The notes beneath the pieces are model-generated. The model ran no database searches and was not told where the DNA came from. It saw only the letters and a program-made list of their open reading frames with translations. DNA of 64,000 bases from Ichthyophthirius multifiliis (Eukaryota > Ciliophora > Oligohymenophorea > Hymenostomatida), in contig NW_004087063.1 in assembly GCF_000220395.1 (NCBI RefSeq), positions 62,001 to 126,000 of the forward strand. The letters run 5' to 3'. Position numbers and translations under genes: made by a program. Positions 49,031-62,980 of this stretch are shown piece by piece (position 1 is the stretch's first letter; every line of letters begins with the position of its first letter).

Positions 49031-52000
49031 AAAATTATTAAGTAAGATATAATTAATTATTTAATTTTGATTTTTAATAAGACGAAATTTATATATATTC
49101 TTTTTTATCAAACATTTATATTTAATGAAAATTAATTTTATTATATGTATTTTATTTAATATTTAATTGATTTTATTTCTTTTATTTTTAGTAATAGAAT
49201 TTTAATTTCCCTTATAAAATTTTTATCAAAATATGTTAAATGTTAAGTTGATTTGTTAATTTGTTAATTACCTCCAAATATATTTACTATAGTTAAAATT
49301 TCCAGAACCGGGTTTCGAATATCTATTAGCAACAAAGAAATATTTTTTTTACTTTTATTTTTTTAATTTTATAATTATTAGGTTTCAAGTATATTTTAAG
49401 ATTTTTAAGATAAGGTAATGTTTATTAATATTTCTCAGATTATTCTTATTTTTAAGCACTGTACCTTGTACCTTTAGTTTCTAATAAAGTATCATTTCAA
49501 AAAAAAAAAAGGAGTTTATTATTTAAAAAAATACTTATAAGTTATTTTTAAATTTTAATAACATTTTTATTAATCCCGTATTAAAATTTGACTTGTTTTA
49601 TTTATTTATCATTATATATATATGTATTATTGATTATTTATTTATCATAATAACTTACTTTATCATATTTATTTTATAAACGAATATTTGTTTGACAAAT
49701 AGAACATCTTACACTATTATGTCTATTTTTTATTGTTACAACATCTTATCTTTTAATATTTGCAAATATTAGTCTCTTTTTAGTTTTATTATTGTTATAA
49801 AATTTTTAGCTTATTATGTCTATTGATTGATATTTTAATCAGAATAGAATTAGTATTATCCAACATTATATAATCTTTTGTTTAAATTTTTTGTAAATTT
49901 TAGACCATAAGAAATTGCTATTTTTCATTTTAATATATAATATAGACTCTTAAATTATTTCTATTCTTAATTAAATATATTCACATGGACTTATTTACAT
50001 TTTAAGCATTATATAATGTATATTCTTTATTATTATTAAAGATATTTTAAGTAATATAACAAAGCATTAAATAATACTATCCGATTATTCACATATAATT
50101 GGAAATCAAGAAATTAAAATCAAGGCAATAAATGAATAAAATAAAACAAATTATCATTTCTAAAATATATATAAAATTTATAAAACATCAAAAAACATAA
50201 TGTAATCAATACCTATATTAAAAAATAAAAATATGAATTCTATTAAACATAAACATAAACGAGAATAGTTCAAATAAGTAATGAATCGATATATTACAAA
50301 ATATTTAAATGGAATTTATAGTTAAAATATGATAAACAAATAGGAAGATAATTGAAAATTTTTTTTGATGAAAAAATTTACTTTTTATAAAAAAATATTT
50401 TTATATTAAATATAAAATTATATTTTAATATTAAAATGAAATAAATCTTAAAATTTATAAAATGCTTTAAAAAAAAAAGAGTCTAATATTGAATTATATT
50501 AAATAGATATTATATTAATTAATTAAATTTTTTAATTGTTTTTTTTTATAAAAGAAAAATAGAAAAATTATAATAAATTTTAATAATATTAAAAAATAAT
50601 AAATATATTTAAAAAAAAAAAAATATTAAAAGGATTATATTAAGAATATATATATATAAAAATATGTATAAATATATATAAATTAAAAAAATATTTATAA
50701 TATATTATATATTAAATATAAAATATATATATATAACATAAAATATATATAAAAAAAAATATAATATATAAATATATATTATATACATATTTATTTTTAT
50801 ATATTTTATTTTATTCACCTCTAAATTTTTATATAATATTTTTTTTTATTTTTTTTATATATATTTTTCTAATTATTTGACGTATTAAATTTTTCTTTAT
50901 TTTTTTTTTTGACATTTATTTGCATTATTAATTATATTTTTATATTTTTTCATTAGCTTTCATCATATTTTTTTCTATTTTTATATTTTTTTATAATTAT
51001 ATCTAGATTTTACTTATATATAATTATTTTATTACTTTTATTTAAATATTTTTCATTTTGTTTTTATTATTTATTTATTTTAAATTTTTATTTAAAATAG
51101 CATTTTTTTTTATTTTATTTTTAGTCATTTTAAATTACCTTTGTTTTAATTTTTTTTTTTTTTTTTTATAACTTATTATTTTTTATTGTAATTTCTTATT
51201 TCAAACTATTATAATAAATAGAATTTTTTTTTTTTGCTTTTTAAAATTATATTTCTTGAATACATACTTATTTTTTAATTTTTTAAAAAATTTTAAATTT
51301 AAAGACAATATTTTTTTTATTATGCTTTATCTTATTTAATAATTCCAATAAAATTAATATATTATTATAATATTTTATTAATTTGTTATTTTAATTTTCA
51401 ATAAATCAAAGGCTATTTCCATTTTAATTTATTATATAAAATAATATTAAATATCTAAAACAAAAATAAAAGTTATTAATAGTCAATTAATATATTTATT
51501 TTTTAATTAAATATATTTGAAAAATAAATATAATTAATCATAAAAAAATAAATATTTATTTTATTATATTATAAACATTTTAAAAAATATATATATATAT
51601 TAATTTAATTTATTAAATTAATTTTTAGCTTTATAAATCATATTTTTAATTATAAAAATTATATTTACTTATTAATATAAAATAACATTTTAATATTCTC
51701 AAATATTTAATAAATAAATTTAAATATTTATGTATAAAAAATTAGGAAAATTTTAAAACTAATTTAATATATATACATAAAATATTAATAATATAAAATA
51801 AATAATATTTTTATGCTATTTATATTAATATGCTATTGTATTAATATTTTTAATAAAATAAATATATTAATATTAAAAATTTATTAATTTAAAAAGTATT
51901 AAATAATTGAAATATAAACAATAAAAAACTTATAAGAATAAAATATATATATATATATTTTTATTAATATTATTATATGATAAGTCAAGAATAGTTTATA

Positions 52001-52057
52001 ACAAATAATAATTTTGAAAAAAAATAATAATAACATGATAATGTCTGTCAAAAAAGA
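49031..52057. other. Long gene-poor region
   Basis: Three kilobases without a supported gene. 49031-50330 is slightly richer in G/C; a short stretch at about 49290-49345 (minus) reads RYSKPGSGNFNYSKYIW between splice-like ends and could be a stray 5' exon of the papain-like gene or a relic. 50340-52000 is a desert of A/T runs with TATATA stretches (for example 50640-50800). Nothing there could be supported as coding or RNA. Confidence 0.5.
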
Positions 52058-54047
52058 ATGAATAACGAATAAAAATACGATAAAGATTGTAAAATTTTAA
52101 AAAATATAAAAATAAAATTATTTTAAATATTAGAAGAAAAGAATGTTGATTTGTAATAATAATTTAAACATTTTGCAAATGAAAATAAATAAATTAACTT
52201 AAATGGTTATTTAATATAATTTATACACTTTTTTATTACAATATATAATAGTTTATAAAAATAATATTGAATAATAAAATTTTAACTAAGAAACAATTTT
52301 TTTTTAAAAAAAAAATTCAGAGGTTTTAATTTATAATAAAGACCAAGAAAAATAAAATCCAAGTATAGTTTTAGAAAAATAAAATAATGAACAATAAATG
52401 TTTACTGATAATTAAAATAATAATTAATTTTAATAAAATTAAAATGTGAATTCTCAAAACAATATATTATTAAGAAGCTAACTCATAAATAGCGAAAAAT
52501 AATTATAATAAAAACATGATAGTGATTAAACTATTATAATTAATGCTAATAAAGAATAAAATCTTTAAAAAGATACATAATAAGAAAATAATAAATCATA
52601 AGGTAATGCAAATTAAAAATAACTTTAAGATTAAAATTTGGATTAAGCTGAATAATTGAATATTCAATAAAATGTAAATTAGGCTGAAATATTAAACATT
52701 AATTTATAAAATGTTTATAATATATATCATAATATAAATATATAGTATGATTAATAAAATATGACAAGAAATTTACAAAATGTTCATAAGAAATTATTAA
52801 CGCGTATTTAAGTATACTTTTAACTAATTCAAGAACTAAATAAAAGCTAAAGCCTTTAATTAATATTCTGTTTCTTTATATATATACCATCTACAATAGG
52901 TTTCCTTATTTTATTAATATTTAACTGTGTTTATTTCTGTAGTTTAAAATTATTTATTTTTTAGCTTTCCTTTTTTTTATCCTGTTTAAGATGCTCTATT
53001 TTACATATTTATTCAATTATAAAAATAAAAAAAGTTTTAAAAATTTTACACTTTTTCAGATACGATGTTGCTAATTTATAATTTTTTAAAAAAACTCTTG
53101 AATAAATGAAATAGATTATTTTATAATAAAATGCTTTGAATTAACAAAATTAACATTTTTAATAATAATTTAGTCAATTAAATAATTAAAGAGAACATAC
53201 ACTTTCATACTAATTAAGAAATTCTTAAATAAATAATATTCAATAATATGCTGTTTCAAATAATCAATAATAATAATTGTAAATCTCATTAAAAAGCAGT
53301 CTATCAGTAGATGAATTATAATATTTATAATTAATTCAAATTTTTTATTCAACTTAAGATAATAATTAAAATAATTAAAATAATTAAAATAATAATAATA
53401 ATAATACTAATTAAAATGATTTAGTAGTTTATAGTAATTAATCAAAAAATAATTACTATATAAATTTGGCTAACTATTTATTGTCTAATTGCGAAAAATT
53501 TCATTAAACTAATAACTTTTTTATGAATAAAAGTTAAATAGAATTACTTTTATATTAATATAATGTTTCCTAATTTATATTTGGTTTGAAATTTATTCTT
53601 TTCATAACTGAATAAATATATTGTGTTTCATTAGCAATAGCTAGTTTTTTTATAGGTTATTGTTATAAAGATGAGAAAATTATTTTTATTTTCTTTATTT
53701 TATATTATTAATTTTAAATAATTATTTAACTTAGTTTGATTACTATTTTAATCAGTATAGGAATTATTTTTACAATTTTTAAACTTTTATTTTGTTGCCA
53801 TATTTAATATAAAAAATAAATTAAAATCTTAACATAAAAGTATGAAACTGTAATTGAAAAAATTAAAATTTTTGAGAATAGAAACTAATAAGATGATTTG
53901 TAATGTATTATATGCATGTAGGATTTTCTTAAAGAAGAATAAGTATTTTTATCTTAATGTTGCAAAAAAATATATCATAAGTAATGTATTTAAGATTGGA
54001 GTAATAGAAATATTAAATGTCCTCTGTGTAGAAAAATTATTAAATGA
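52058..54047 (+). CDS. Multi-pass transmembrane RING-type E3 ubiquitin ligase
   Basis: Probable membrane-anchored ubiquitin ligase, about 625 aa. ATG at 52058 (MNNEQKYDKDCKIL), intron 52206-52320, then a frame open without TGA to 54045-54047. The first 170 residues are Gln/Asn-rich. Hydrophobic helices lie at about 52860-52990 (FFIYIPSTIGFLILLIFNCV and neighbours). A Gln/Asn-rich loop follows (to about 53500), then three more helices at about 53575-53790. The C-terminus is a RING finger: CIICMQDFLKEEQV, SQCCKKIYHKQCIQDW, KCPLCRKIIK. In the middle knuckle the usual His of C.HxFH is Lys (C-K-K-I-Y-H), with an extra Cys beside it. The layout (membrane part then C-terminal RING) is common in ciliate and plant E3s. 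Substrate unknown. Confidence 0.75.
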
Positions 54048-54277
54048 TTGCTTAATTTATAATTTCTTTTTTATGTGTTTATATATTATGTATTTTATTA
54101 CAAATTTTAATAAAAAAATAATAATATTATTTAAGATTTTATTTATATTAATTTATATTATTTTATAATCTTTTTATACAGAATTTATTTAATAAAAAAG
54201 AATATGTACATAAGCACAAGTCATATAAACAAATTTTATTAATACATAAAAATGTGTGTATTTACACTTTTTAAAAT

Positions 54278-56312
54278 TCAATATTTTTTCTTATTATTAC
54301 TTTATTTATTTTAAATTAAAAATTACTAATTTTGTCTTAGATTGTCAACTCTATTTTTTTCAATATAAGTTAACACATGTTTTCCTATATATAAAAAAAA
54401 AATACTTTAAAAAAAATAAAAAAAATATTAAAAATATATTACCGTAGCTATTTGAAATAATATCTTTATAAATATCTTCCTTTTACAATAAGTATTCACA
54501 TAATTTTAACTTTATATCGAAATTCGCCTTTTCATAAAATCTTTAAACAACATAATTTCCAAAAGCATTTTTAGTTAATTTGATAATTCCAGTACTTATA
54601 TTAAATATAAAATAAATTAAATTTAAAATAAAAAATACTCTTAATTATCAACACAATATTGACTTAATAAAACTTCTAAAACTCCATGTTTATATTTATC
54701 ATCTGAATAAAGAATAGATTTCTCAGTAACATTAGAAGCAAACTTATTTAAAGAAAGAGAGACAAAATATTATTTAATAACTTTTAAGATGTTTTATTTG
54801 TTTTCATTATTTCCTTTTTCTATAATATATTAAATAATATAATTTCCATATTAGCACTTGCATAAATCGATAAGATTTTCCATTAATTTTTTATATATTA
54901 AATCAGTCTTATTTTTATTTTTATTTTTCAAGAAAAAATAAAAAAAATAAAAATTATAAAATTAATAAAAACTGCTTAAAATACTTCTTTTGTTTTGCAA
55001 AATTCTAAAATTCTTTATATTACTCTACATCCATATGGATGAAATGCTAATTATCTTATCTATATTATTAAAATAAAAATATTAATAAATATATAGTTTT
55101 TTAATTAAAAAAATACATTTGTAATAACTTCTCTTATTATAACTTGTAATTTAGAACAATTAATTACTTCAAAGCATTTTTAAATAACATGGTTTCCATG
55201 TTAATCTTAAATACAATCCATTATTGTATCATTTAATTCTTAAATAATCGCTTCTTGCAAAATAGGATAATCTTTCAATTCTTCCAAAGCCTTCTAAATG
55301 ACTCTACATCCATAAGTATGTAAAGATAAATCTTAAACTTGTCCTTTTAAAAGTTAATATAGTTAAACCTTTTATTCATTTGTTCCTTTTTATTTGTTTT
55401 ATATATATAATTATTTATAAAAAAAATAAAAAATACCTTTTTCAAAAAATTTTTAAATCACATAATTTCCAAATTAATCTTTAACAAGACTTGAAGCTTC
55501 AGGATAAATTTTTGCAAAAATAAAGATTTTTTGTTCAATAGTCGAATTTTCGAATTGTTTTTATATCATCCTTGAACTATTTTAATCTTTACATGATTCA
55601 ATTATATTAATATATAAAGTGTCATTATTATTCTTTAAATATAAATCGTTTTATTATATTTATGACAATTAAATTTGTTAATAGTCATAATATGATTATT
55701 AATAATTATTATTATCTCTTTTTTTTTTAAAAAAAAAAAATATAATTTTAGAATTTATATGATATTTTTAATTAATATTATATATTATATTTTTTTTAAA
55801 AAAAGAAAAGTTAATTTAAAAAATCTTTAATATTTAATATATTTTTTTTTTTATTTTTATATATTTCTTTTAAGCTTACTAAAAATATTGATTTTGATCT
55901 ATAAAATTGTTATAATAATTATTTTCATTGTTGTTTAATTCGTAAAATAAATTTAAGTCTTAATTGTTTATTTAAAGCGTACATAAAAGCTAAGTCAAAT
56001 TATTATCATCTTATCTATTATTAATAATATCATTCTATTAAAAAAGTTATTATTTGGAGCAATCATAATATTAATTAAAATTCTATTGTAATACTTCGTT
56101 TTTGTTATTGTTTTTGTTTTTAAAAAATGTTGTCTCATCATCTTTAAAAGAGTATAATATTAATAATTTTTTATATTTATATATAATAGAATTTTTCTTT
56201 TATTAATTATAATTATTTTTAATATTTTACCATCTAGAATTCCTTGCATAATCAAATTATTTTCGTCTTATAAGTTCATAGTTAAATTTTATTAATTTTA
56301 AATATTTTACAT
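54278..56312 (-). CDS. Pumilio/PUF RNA-binding protein
   Basis: Sequence-specific binder of mRNA 3' UTRs that represses translation. ATG at 56312 (MQNIQNQQNLTMNLQDENN), TGA at 54280-54278. An Asn/Gln/Asp-rich N-terminal region (about 150 aa, two exons) precedes the PUF repeats, which begin near 55600: CKDQNSSRMIQKQFENST, KDQFGNYVIQKFFEKG, HTYGCRVIQKALEEL, QDQHGNHVIQKCFEV, HPYGCRVIQRILEF, a GNYIIQ-type repeat, LNKFASNVTEKSI, KNAFGNYVVQRFYEK and a final SYGKHVLTYIEKN across the last intron. The base-contacting triplets (S-R-Q, N-Y-Q, C-R-Q, N-H-Q) are those of canonical Pumilio and predict recognition of a UGUA-type motif. At least six short introns. About 470 aa. The 3' end faces the RING gene with 230 bp between. 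Confidence 0.92.
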
Positions 56313-56353
56313 GGTTTTAATTCTTTTTTTATTTTTTTTATAATTATTATTTA

Positions 56354-56397
<44 letters not shown>

Positions 56398-57133
56398 TAT
56401 ATTATTATTATATTATTATTATATTATTATTATTATATTAAATTATAATATCGAATAAAAATATTATTATAAAAATATAATTTTACATAAGATTTTTTCT
56501 TATTAAATTATTTCATTAAATTAAATTTTCGACTATAGAAGACACTAGATAATTTAATTATAAATTTGAACTTAGCTTTTAATTTAATTTATTTAAAATT
56601 TATATTTTAAATATAAATTCAAAATAAATAAAATACTTTTTTTTTAATTAATTTTATATTTTATATTTTAAATTTTTAATTTGTTTTATTTTCATTAAGA
56701 TCTAATTTTTATATCATAATAAAAATATGTATTTTTAATTTTTCATGTCTTAATATTCATTAAAAATAATTTAAATAATTAAATTAAAAATATTTCTTAT
56801 TTTTTAGATTTTTTTATATTACTATATACCTTTTGCTTATAAACTTAATTACAAAATTAAAGATATATAAAAATTGTTAATTTTTATTTTATGTTGATTT
56901 ATTATTTACAACAACAAAAAACATAAAAATACAATAAATCTTTGTATTTTTAAAATATTATTGACTATATTTATTATGAATTTAATTTTCTTTTATATTT
57001 TTATATTTTAAAAATAATATATTATATTTATTTATATAATAATTATAAATTTTAAAACTAGATATATAATTTAATATATTTTAGTTTTATATAATATACA
57101 AAAATATTTAAAATATAATAATTATATATCGAT
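56313..57133. repeat. Spacer with (ATT)n repeat
   Basis: Intergenic region between two minus-strand genes. A trinucleotide ATT/TTA run occupies about 56344-56440, with periodic loss of one base producing ATATT steps. The remainder is A/T only. Confidence 0.8.
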
Positions 57134-57598
57134 TCAATTTTAATTATTTTATTTTAAATATTCATCCCTTAGTTACATTAATATTTTTCCATTCATATTT
57201 TTTCCATTTCCGTCGCCTATTCCCCAAAACTTATCTGTATTTGTTCCATCAATAATTTAAAATCCTTTTAATTCTAAAAGTTTTTTCTTTAATTCTTAAT
57301 TTTAATCAAATTTTGCTTTTATTGCTTTTTTCATTATTGTTACCTTTATATCGTCCCAATCTTATTATTTTTTAAAATCCTTTTTTTATGCTATTTTATG
57401 AGCTTCTAATGCTTTAGTAGTTCTTCTAATGATTTCGAATTTTTTAGTTCCTTCGAACTTTGTAGCTTAATAATAATGCTCTACTGAGTTAAATTGTTTT
57501 TCATCTATATTTATTTTAGAATGATGAAGATTACTTAAAAATTAATATTTGCAATTTAATTTATGTGTAAATATTATTTCATTTTCACATTAATCCAT
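57134..57598 (-). CDS. NADAR domain protein (YbiA-like ADP-ribose N-glycosidase)
   Basis: 154 aa, single exon, ATG at 57598, TGA at 57136-57134; the length equals a bare NADAR domain. Matching blocks in order: EIIFTHKLNCKYQFLSNLHH (family F..f...LSNf), NSVEHYYQATKFEG (family SVEHYYQA.KF, with the conserved Glu), IRRTTKALEAHKIA, WDDIKVTIMKKAIKAKF (W.....mM...l..KF), LLELKGFQIIDGTNTDKFWGIGDG (D..WG.G) and GKNMNGKILMQLRDEYL (G.N.lG..LM..R). NADAR enzymes cleave N-glycosidic bonds: YbiA in riboflavin intermediates, others by removing ADP-ribose from guanine in nucleic acids. The substrate here cannot be told. No neighbour points to riboflavin synthesis or to an ADP-ribosyl toxin partner. Confidence 0.92.
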
Positions 57599-58074
57599 TT
57601 ATTATTGCTTTTTTTTTATTATTATTATTATTTTAGTAAATTTAAATAAGGGTTAAAAATATATTTTTTATAATTATATATTTTAATATTATTTCTTTAT
57701 TTTATTACTAGATAAATTGCATTACATATATATTAATAGATAAATTGCATTACATATAAAAATATTTTCAAAATATTGATAAATGTTTAAAAGAAATATT
57801 TATTAATTCTTATTTAAAAATTTTATTATTGTCATTTTATTTATTAAAATATAGCTTTATATTTTTCTTTAGAAAAATTAAAGATAGTATATTTATATTT
57901 AAATATTATTTTTACTTAACGTTTTGTTAATATTTAATAAATAAAATCTTTTATAATAATTACTATGAGTAATATATAAAAAAATAATTAACGATATATA
58001 ATTATAAAAGCTAAATTTAATAAATAGTATGCATATCTTAATAAATAAATAATCATTTAATTAATAATTAAATT
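57599..58074. other. AT-rich spacer with a short tandem repeat
   Basis: 476 bp; begins with a TTA run just upstream of the NADAR start. Includes the direct repeat annotated separately; otherwise no feature. Confidence 0.55.
57710..57760. repeat. Direct repeat, 28-bp period, two copies
   Basis: AGATAAATTGCATTACATAT occurs twice, starting at 57710 and 57738. The match is exact over about 21 bases, so it is either a recent small duplication or an assembly artefact. Confidence 0.8.
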
Positions 58075-58503
58075 ATGTCTAATAATTTTTATTAAAAAAT
58101 CATTAACCATTATTAAGCAAAAAGTTTGGATGTTAAAACAAAAAAGAATCTCAAGAAACAAAAGGTATAATTCGATTAAAACAATTGAATATTTAGTTTC
58201 TTAAAAATAAAATTAAAAAATAAATTAATGGAGACTATAATGTTGAAAATTAATATAATAATTTAGAGTAAATTTAAATAATTTATAAATTCAAATGGGT
58301 ATAATGAATAAACCTAAAAAAATTCAATAATAAAAATATACTAGAAAAATAACTAAAATTTTCATTTTAAATAAAATTAATAAACTAAGAAGAGATGACT
58401 AGAAATTATAAAAAAAAGGTAATTAAGAAAGAGAATAAATAAATGTTTTTAATATTTTCGTTTCAAATAAAAATTATTACTTAAAATAGTGAAATTGCGC
58501 ATA
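58075..58503 (+). CDS. Possible small Lys/Asn-rich gene
   Basis: Weakly supported. An ATG at 58075 starts MSNNFYQKIINHYQAKSLDV, and an ATG-led block further on (about 58299-58503) reads KINKLRRDDQKLQKKGNQER and ends at TGA near 58501-58503. Intervening frames (GIIRLKQLNIQFLKNKIKK) could be joined by small introns, but no splice join is clearly best. Base composition is somewhat less extreme than in the flanks. There is no recognisable domain. It may be a short real gene, a relic, or chance. Confidence 0.25.
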
Positions 58504-58976
58504 ATTAATTAAAATCAATTACTATAATTACAAAAAGTAAAAGCTTTTTATCATTTATATATTTTTATTAAATATTTTATTTTAATATTAATAAAATATA
58601 TAATATTTTCAACTTTAATATAATTATAATTATTTGATCTAAAGTAATATTTTTTATACTTTTAATAATAGAACAGTTTATAGTTTGTGGGTTTTATTAT
58701 CAATTAAAATATTTAATAAGTATTGGAGAGAGTACAACTTGGATATATTCTATGTATTATAAATATTAAAACATCATTTAAAAATAAATTTAGATATTAT
58801 ATATTTTTCTTTTATTAAAATAGTAAATTTTTGTATTTGGTATTTAAGAAAATATAACAAATAATAAAATTTTTTACTCTTTTATAAAAAAATATTTACA
58901 AATCTTTTAAATATACATGTAGTATATACGCTTATATTATGAAATAAAAAATTATGTATTTATTTAATTCCTATAT
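58504..58976. other. AT-rich spacer
   Basis: 473 bp. A slightly G-richer patch at about 58680-58740 contains GGAGAGAGTACAACTTGG; no fold or frame is convincing. Confidence 0.45.
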
Positions 58977-60348
58977 TCATTATCTCAATTAATTTTATAT
59001 TTTAAAAGAATCTTTTTTCAAATTTGAAATCATGCATTTAATTTTATTTATTTATGTATTTTTACTTACTTTTGATTCGAAGTTACTTGTATTTACATTA
59101 TTACCATTATATAGAAATGAATTATTATTTGATGTATTTATGCTTCCTCCACTATTTAATGTTTTGTTTTCTTTTACATTATAAGTACTTATTATATTAA
59201 ATATTAATAAAGTGTTTAATATATTTATAATAAATACATTATTTTTTATGAAATATTTGAATGATTTTCATGTTATTATTGTGATATAATATTATAAAAT
59301 CTCTAATAATTATTTTTTGTGTTTTTTCCAGAAGATTTTTACGATTGGCCTCCTTTTTTATCTACTCTCATAGGCGAAAGCCCGTTATTTTATAATACTT
59401 TATTCTGTATTTTTCCTAAGATTGGGCTTTTTTATTTTTTAATACAATTTTGTGATATTAATGATAAACTTTTTTCCTATTTTATATATAATTTAATAAT
59501 ATAATATATTTACACATATATTTTTTTATTAACTGCTTTTTCTGTAGCTTTACTTAATTTTTATTGTATATTAAATAAATCTGTAGTTAAATATTTAATT
59601 TTTTCAATATACTGATAATTTTTTTATTCTAAATTTGTTATTTATTCACTTAAATAATGATTTTATTTTTTTAAATCCTTATTTTTTTTTAGTAAAATAA
59701 ATAAAATTTTATATCATAAACTAAAATTACATTTATCATTTATTTACTAGACTATAACAATTCGTTTCTTTATTATTCACTTTCGTCTAATTTTTATTAT
59801 ATGCTTTCTGTATATAATTTTAATTATTGTTCTTGCTTTTTTTTATTTTATTTTTTTTGTGTGAATTTAATTAGTTTTTTTTTTTTTTTTTTAAGTTTAA
59901 AATTACTCTGATATGGATTCTTATTTCTGCTTCGTTTTTTTATAAATTTTTTTCTAATTCTTCGTATTCTTATTGATTATTACTATTATCTTTATTTTTT
60001 AAACTTTTTTTTTTTATTAAATATTTAAATTTTATTATTATTTGTAGTTATTTTTTGTACTTTTAAACTACATTATCAATTTTATATGTTAAATGTTGAA
60101 ATATTTATTATATTATATTTAATAATCCAGTTAGGTCATCATAATCTATTAATTTTTTTTCAATTTCATTTACATCTTCTTTTGTTTTTATAAATTACTC
60201 CATAAAAGTTAGTATCTAAAATCATTTTTTTTTATAAAATATTTTATATAGAGAAAATACATTCGATATAAAATTATACTTTTTCAAGTAAGCATTTCAT
60301 ATTATTTTCAAGTTCTTAGTTTTACTCATTTAATTAATTATTGTTCAT
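58977..60348 (-). CDS. Coiled-coil protein of unknown function
   Basis: Unrecognised. ATG at 60348 (MNNNQLNEQNQELENNMKCL), TGA at 58979-58977. Six or seven short introns are needed, and the joins checked keep frame and coiled-coil character: MEQFIKTKEDVNEIEKKLID, NQQEYEELEKNLQKNEAEIR, YTESIQQKLDESEQQRNELL, LSEQITNLEQKNYQYIEKIK and FNIQQKLSKATEKAVNKK. The heptad-rich part covers about the first 200 residues. The C-terminal third is Ser/Gly/Asn-rich and disordered (GLSPMRVDKKGGQSQKSSGK, NSGGSINTSNNNS). About 340 aa. Probably a cytoskeletal or centrosomal scaffold by composition, but that is inference. One donor (GTGTAAAT near 59513) is atypical. Confidence 0.6.
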
Positions 60349-60647
60349 ATTTTTTGTTATTTTTTTGTTATTTTTATTTTGAATTGATTAAAAAGTTAGT
60401 TAATATTTTTTATAATTTAATTCAAAAAAAAAAAAAAACATACATTTTATAAAGAAATTTAACAATTTTTTTTTATTTTAGTAAGTAAAAAAAAAATCAG
60501 AAAAATATAGTTTTTAAAAAATCTCAATTATATTTATATTACATAAAAAGTTTATTTATTTTATATTAAATACTAAATTCGTTTCATTAATAATATTTTA
60601 AATCTACCAAAAAGAAATATTTAAAGAGAACTTAATGCTTCAATTTT
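60349..60647. other. AT-rich spacer
   Basis: About 300 bp of A/T tracts between two minus-strand genes. Nothing seen. Confidence 0.55.
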
Positions 60648-62231
<1,584 letters not shown>

Positions 62232-62980
62232 AATATATTTTTATTTTATTTTTTTATATAAAAAAATTATTATTATTAATATATGTCTTTCTTTTAATTT
62301 ATAAATATTTTTTCTAAATACATATAATTTAAACTTAATTATAAGATATGTTTAATTAAATAAAAAAATTCATTATATCAAATTAATCAAAATATATATT
62401 TTTAAAAAATGATATTTAAATTTTCAATTAAAATTAAAATTTAAAGAAAATTATAAAAGTATTTAATTTCAAATAATGTAAATTTAAAGTTATTTTTTTA
62501 AAAAATATAAATTATAATGTAATTACTAAAAATTAAAATTATTATTTTTAAATTTTTAATAAACTTCTTTTTTAAAAAATATTATTAAAATTTCTCAATT
62601 TAATTTATTATTTATAATTAAAAAAATGATTTATATTTAATTAAAAGTTATCGTTAATTTTAATTTAAAAAAGAAATTATAGTTATATTTATTATTTTTT
62701 AATCAAATATATGTATTCTGTTTTTTTTATTTTTTTAAACAAGTTATTTATTTAAAAAGTATTTATAATAATATTTTTATGAAAGGAAAAATAAAAATAC
62801 ATTTTTAAATATTTAATTACGACTAAAAACAATAAATTAACATTTTTATAAATACAAAATAATTTCATATAATCGAAAACTTATTTTTTATATATCCTCT
62901 TTTAAAATTACACGTATTATTATTTTAAAATTAAAAAAGATTTTTAGATATTCTTAAATATTTCGATTTATTTGGTTTTG
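62232..62980. other. AT-rich spacer
   Basis: 749 bp between divergent genes; nearly pure A/T. It should include the MYST promoter, but no element can be pointed to. Confidence 0.5.

Noticed and set aside
49290-49345. tRNA gene suggested by CCCGGTTCTGGAA on the minus strand
   Set aside because: It does not match the T-loop consensus, and no acceptor stem or anticodon arm can be formed around it.
58075-58503. Confident multi-exon gene at this position
   Set aside because: Several frames look mildly coding but no set of splice sites joins them convincingly; kept only as a low-confidence entry.
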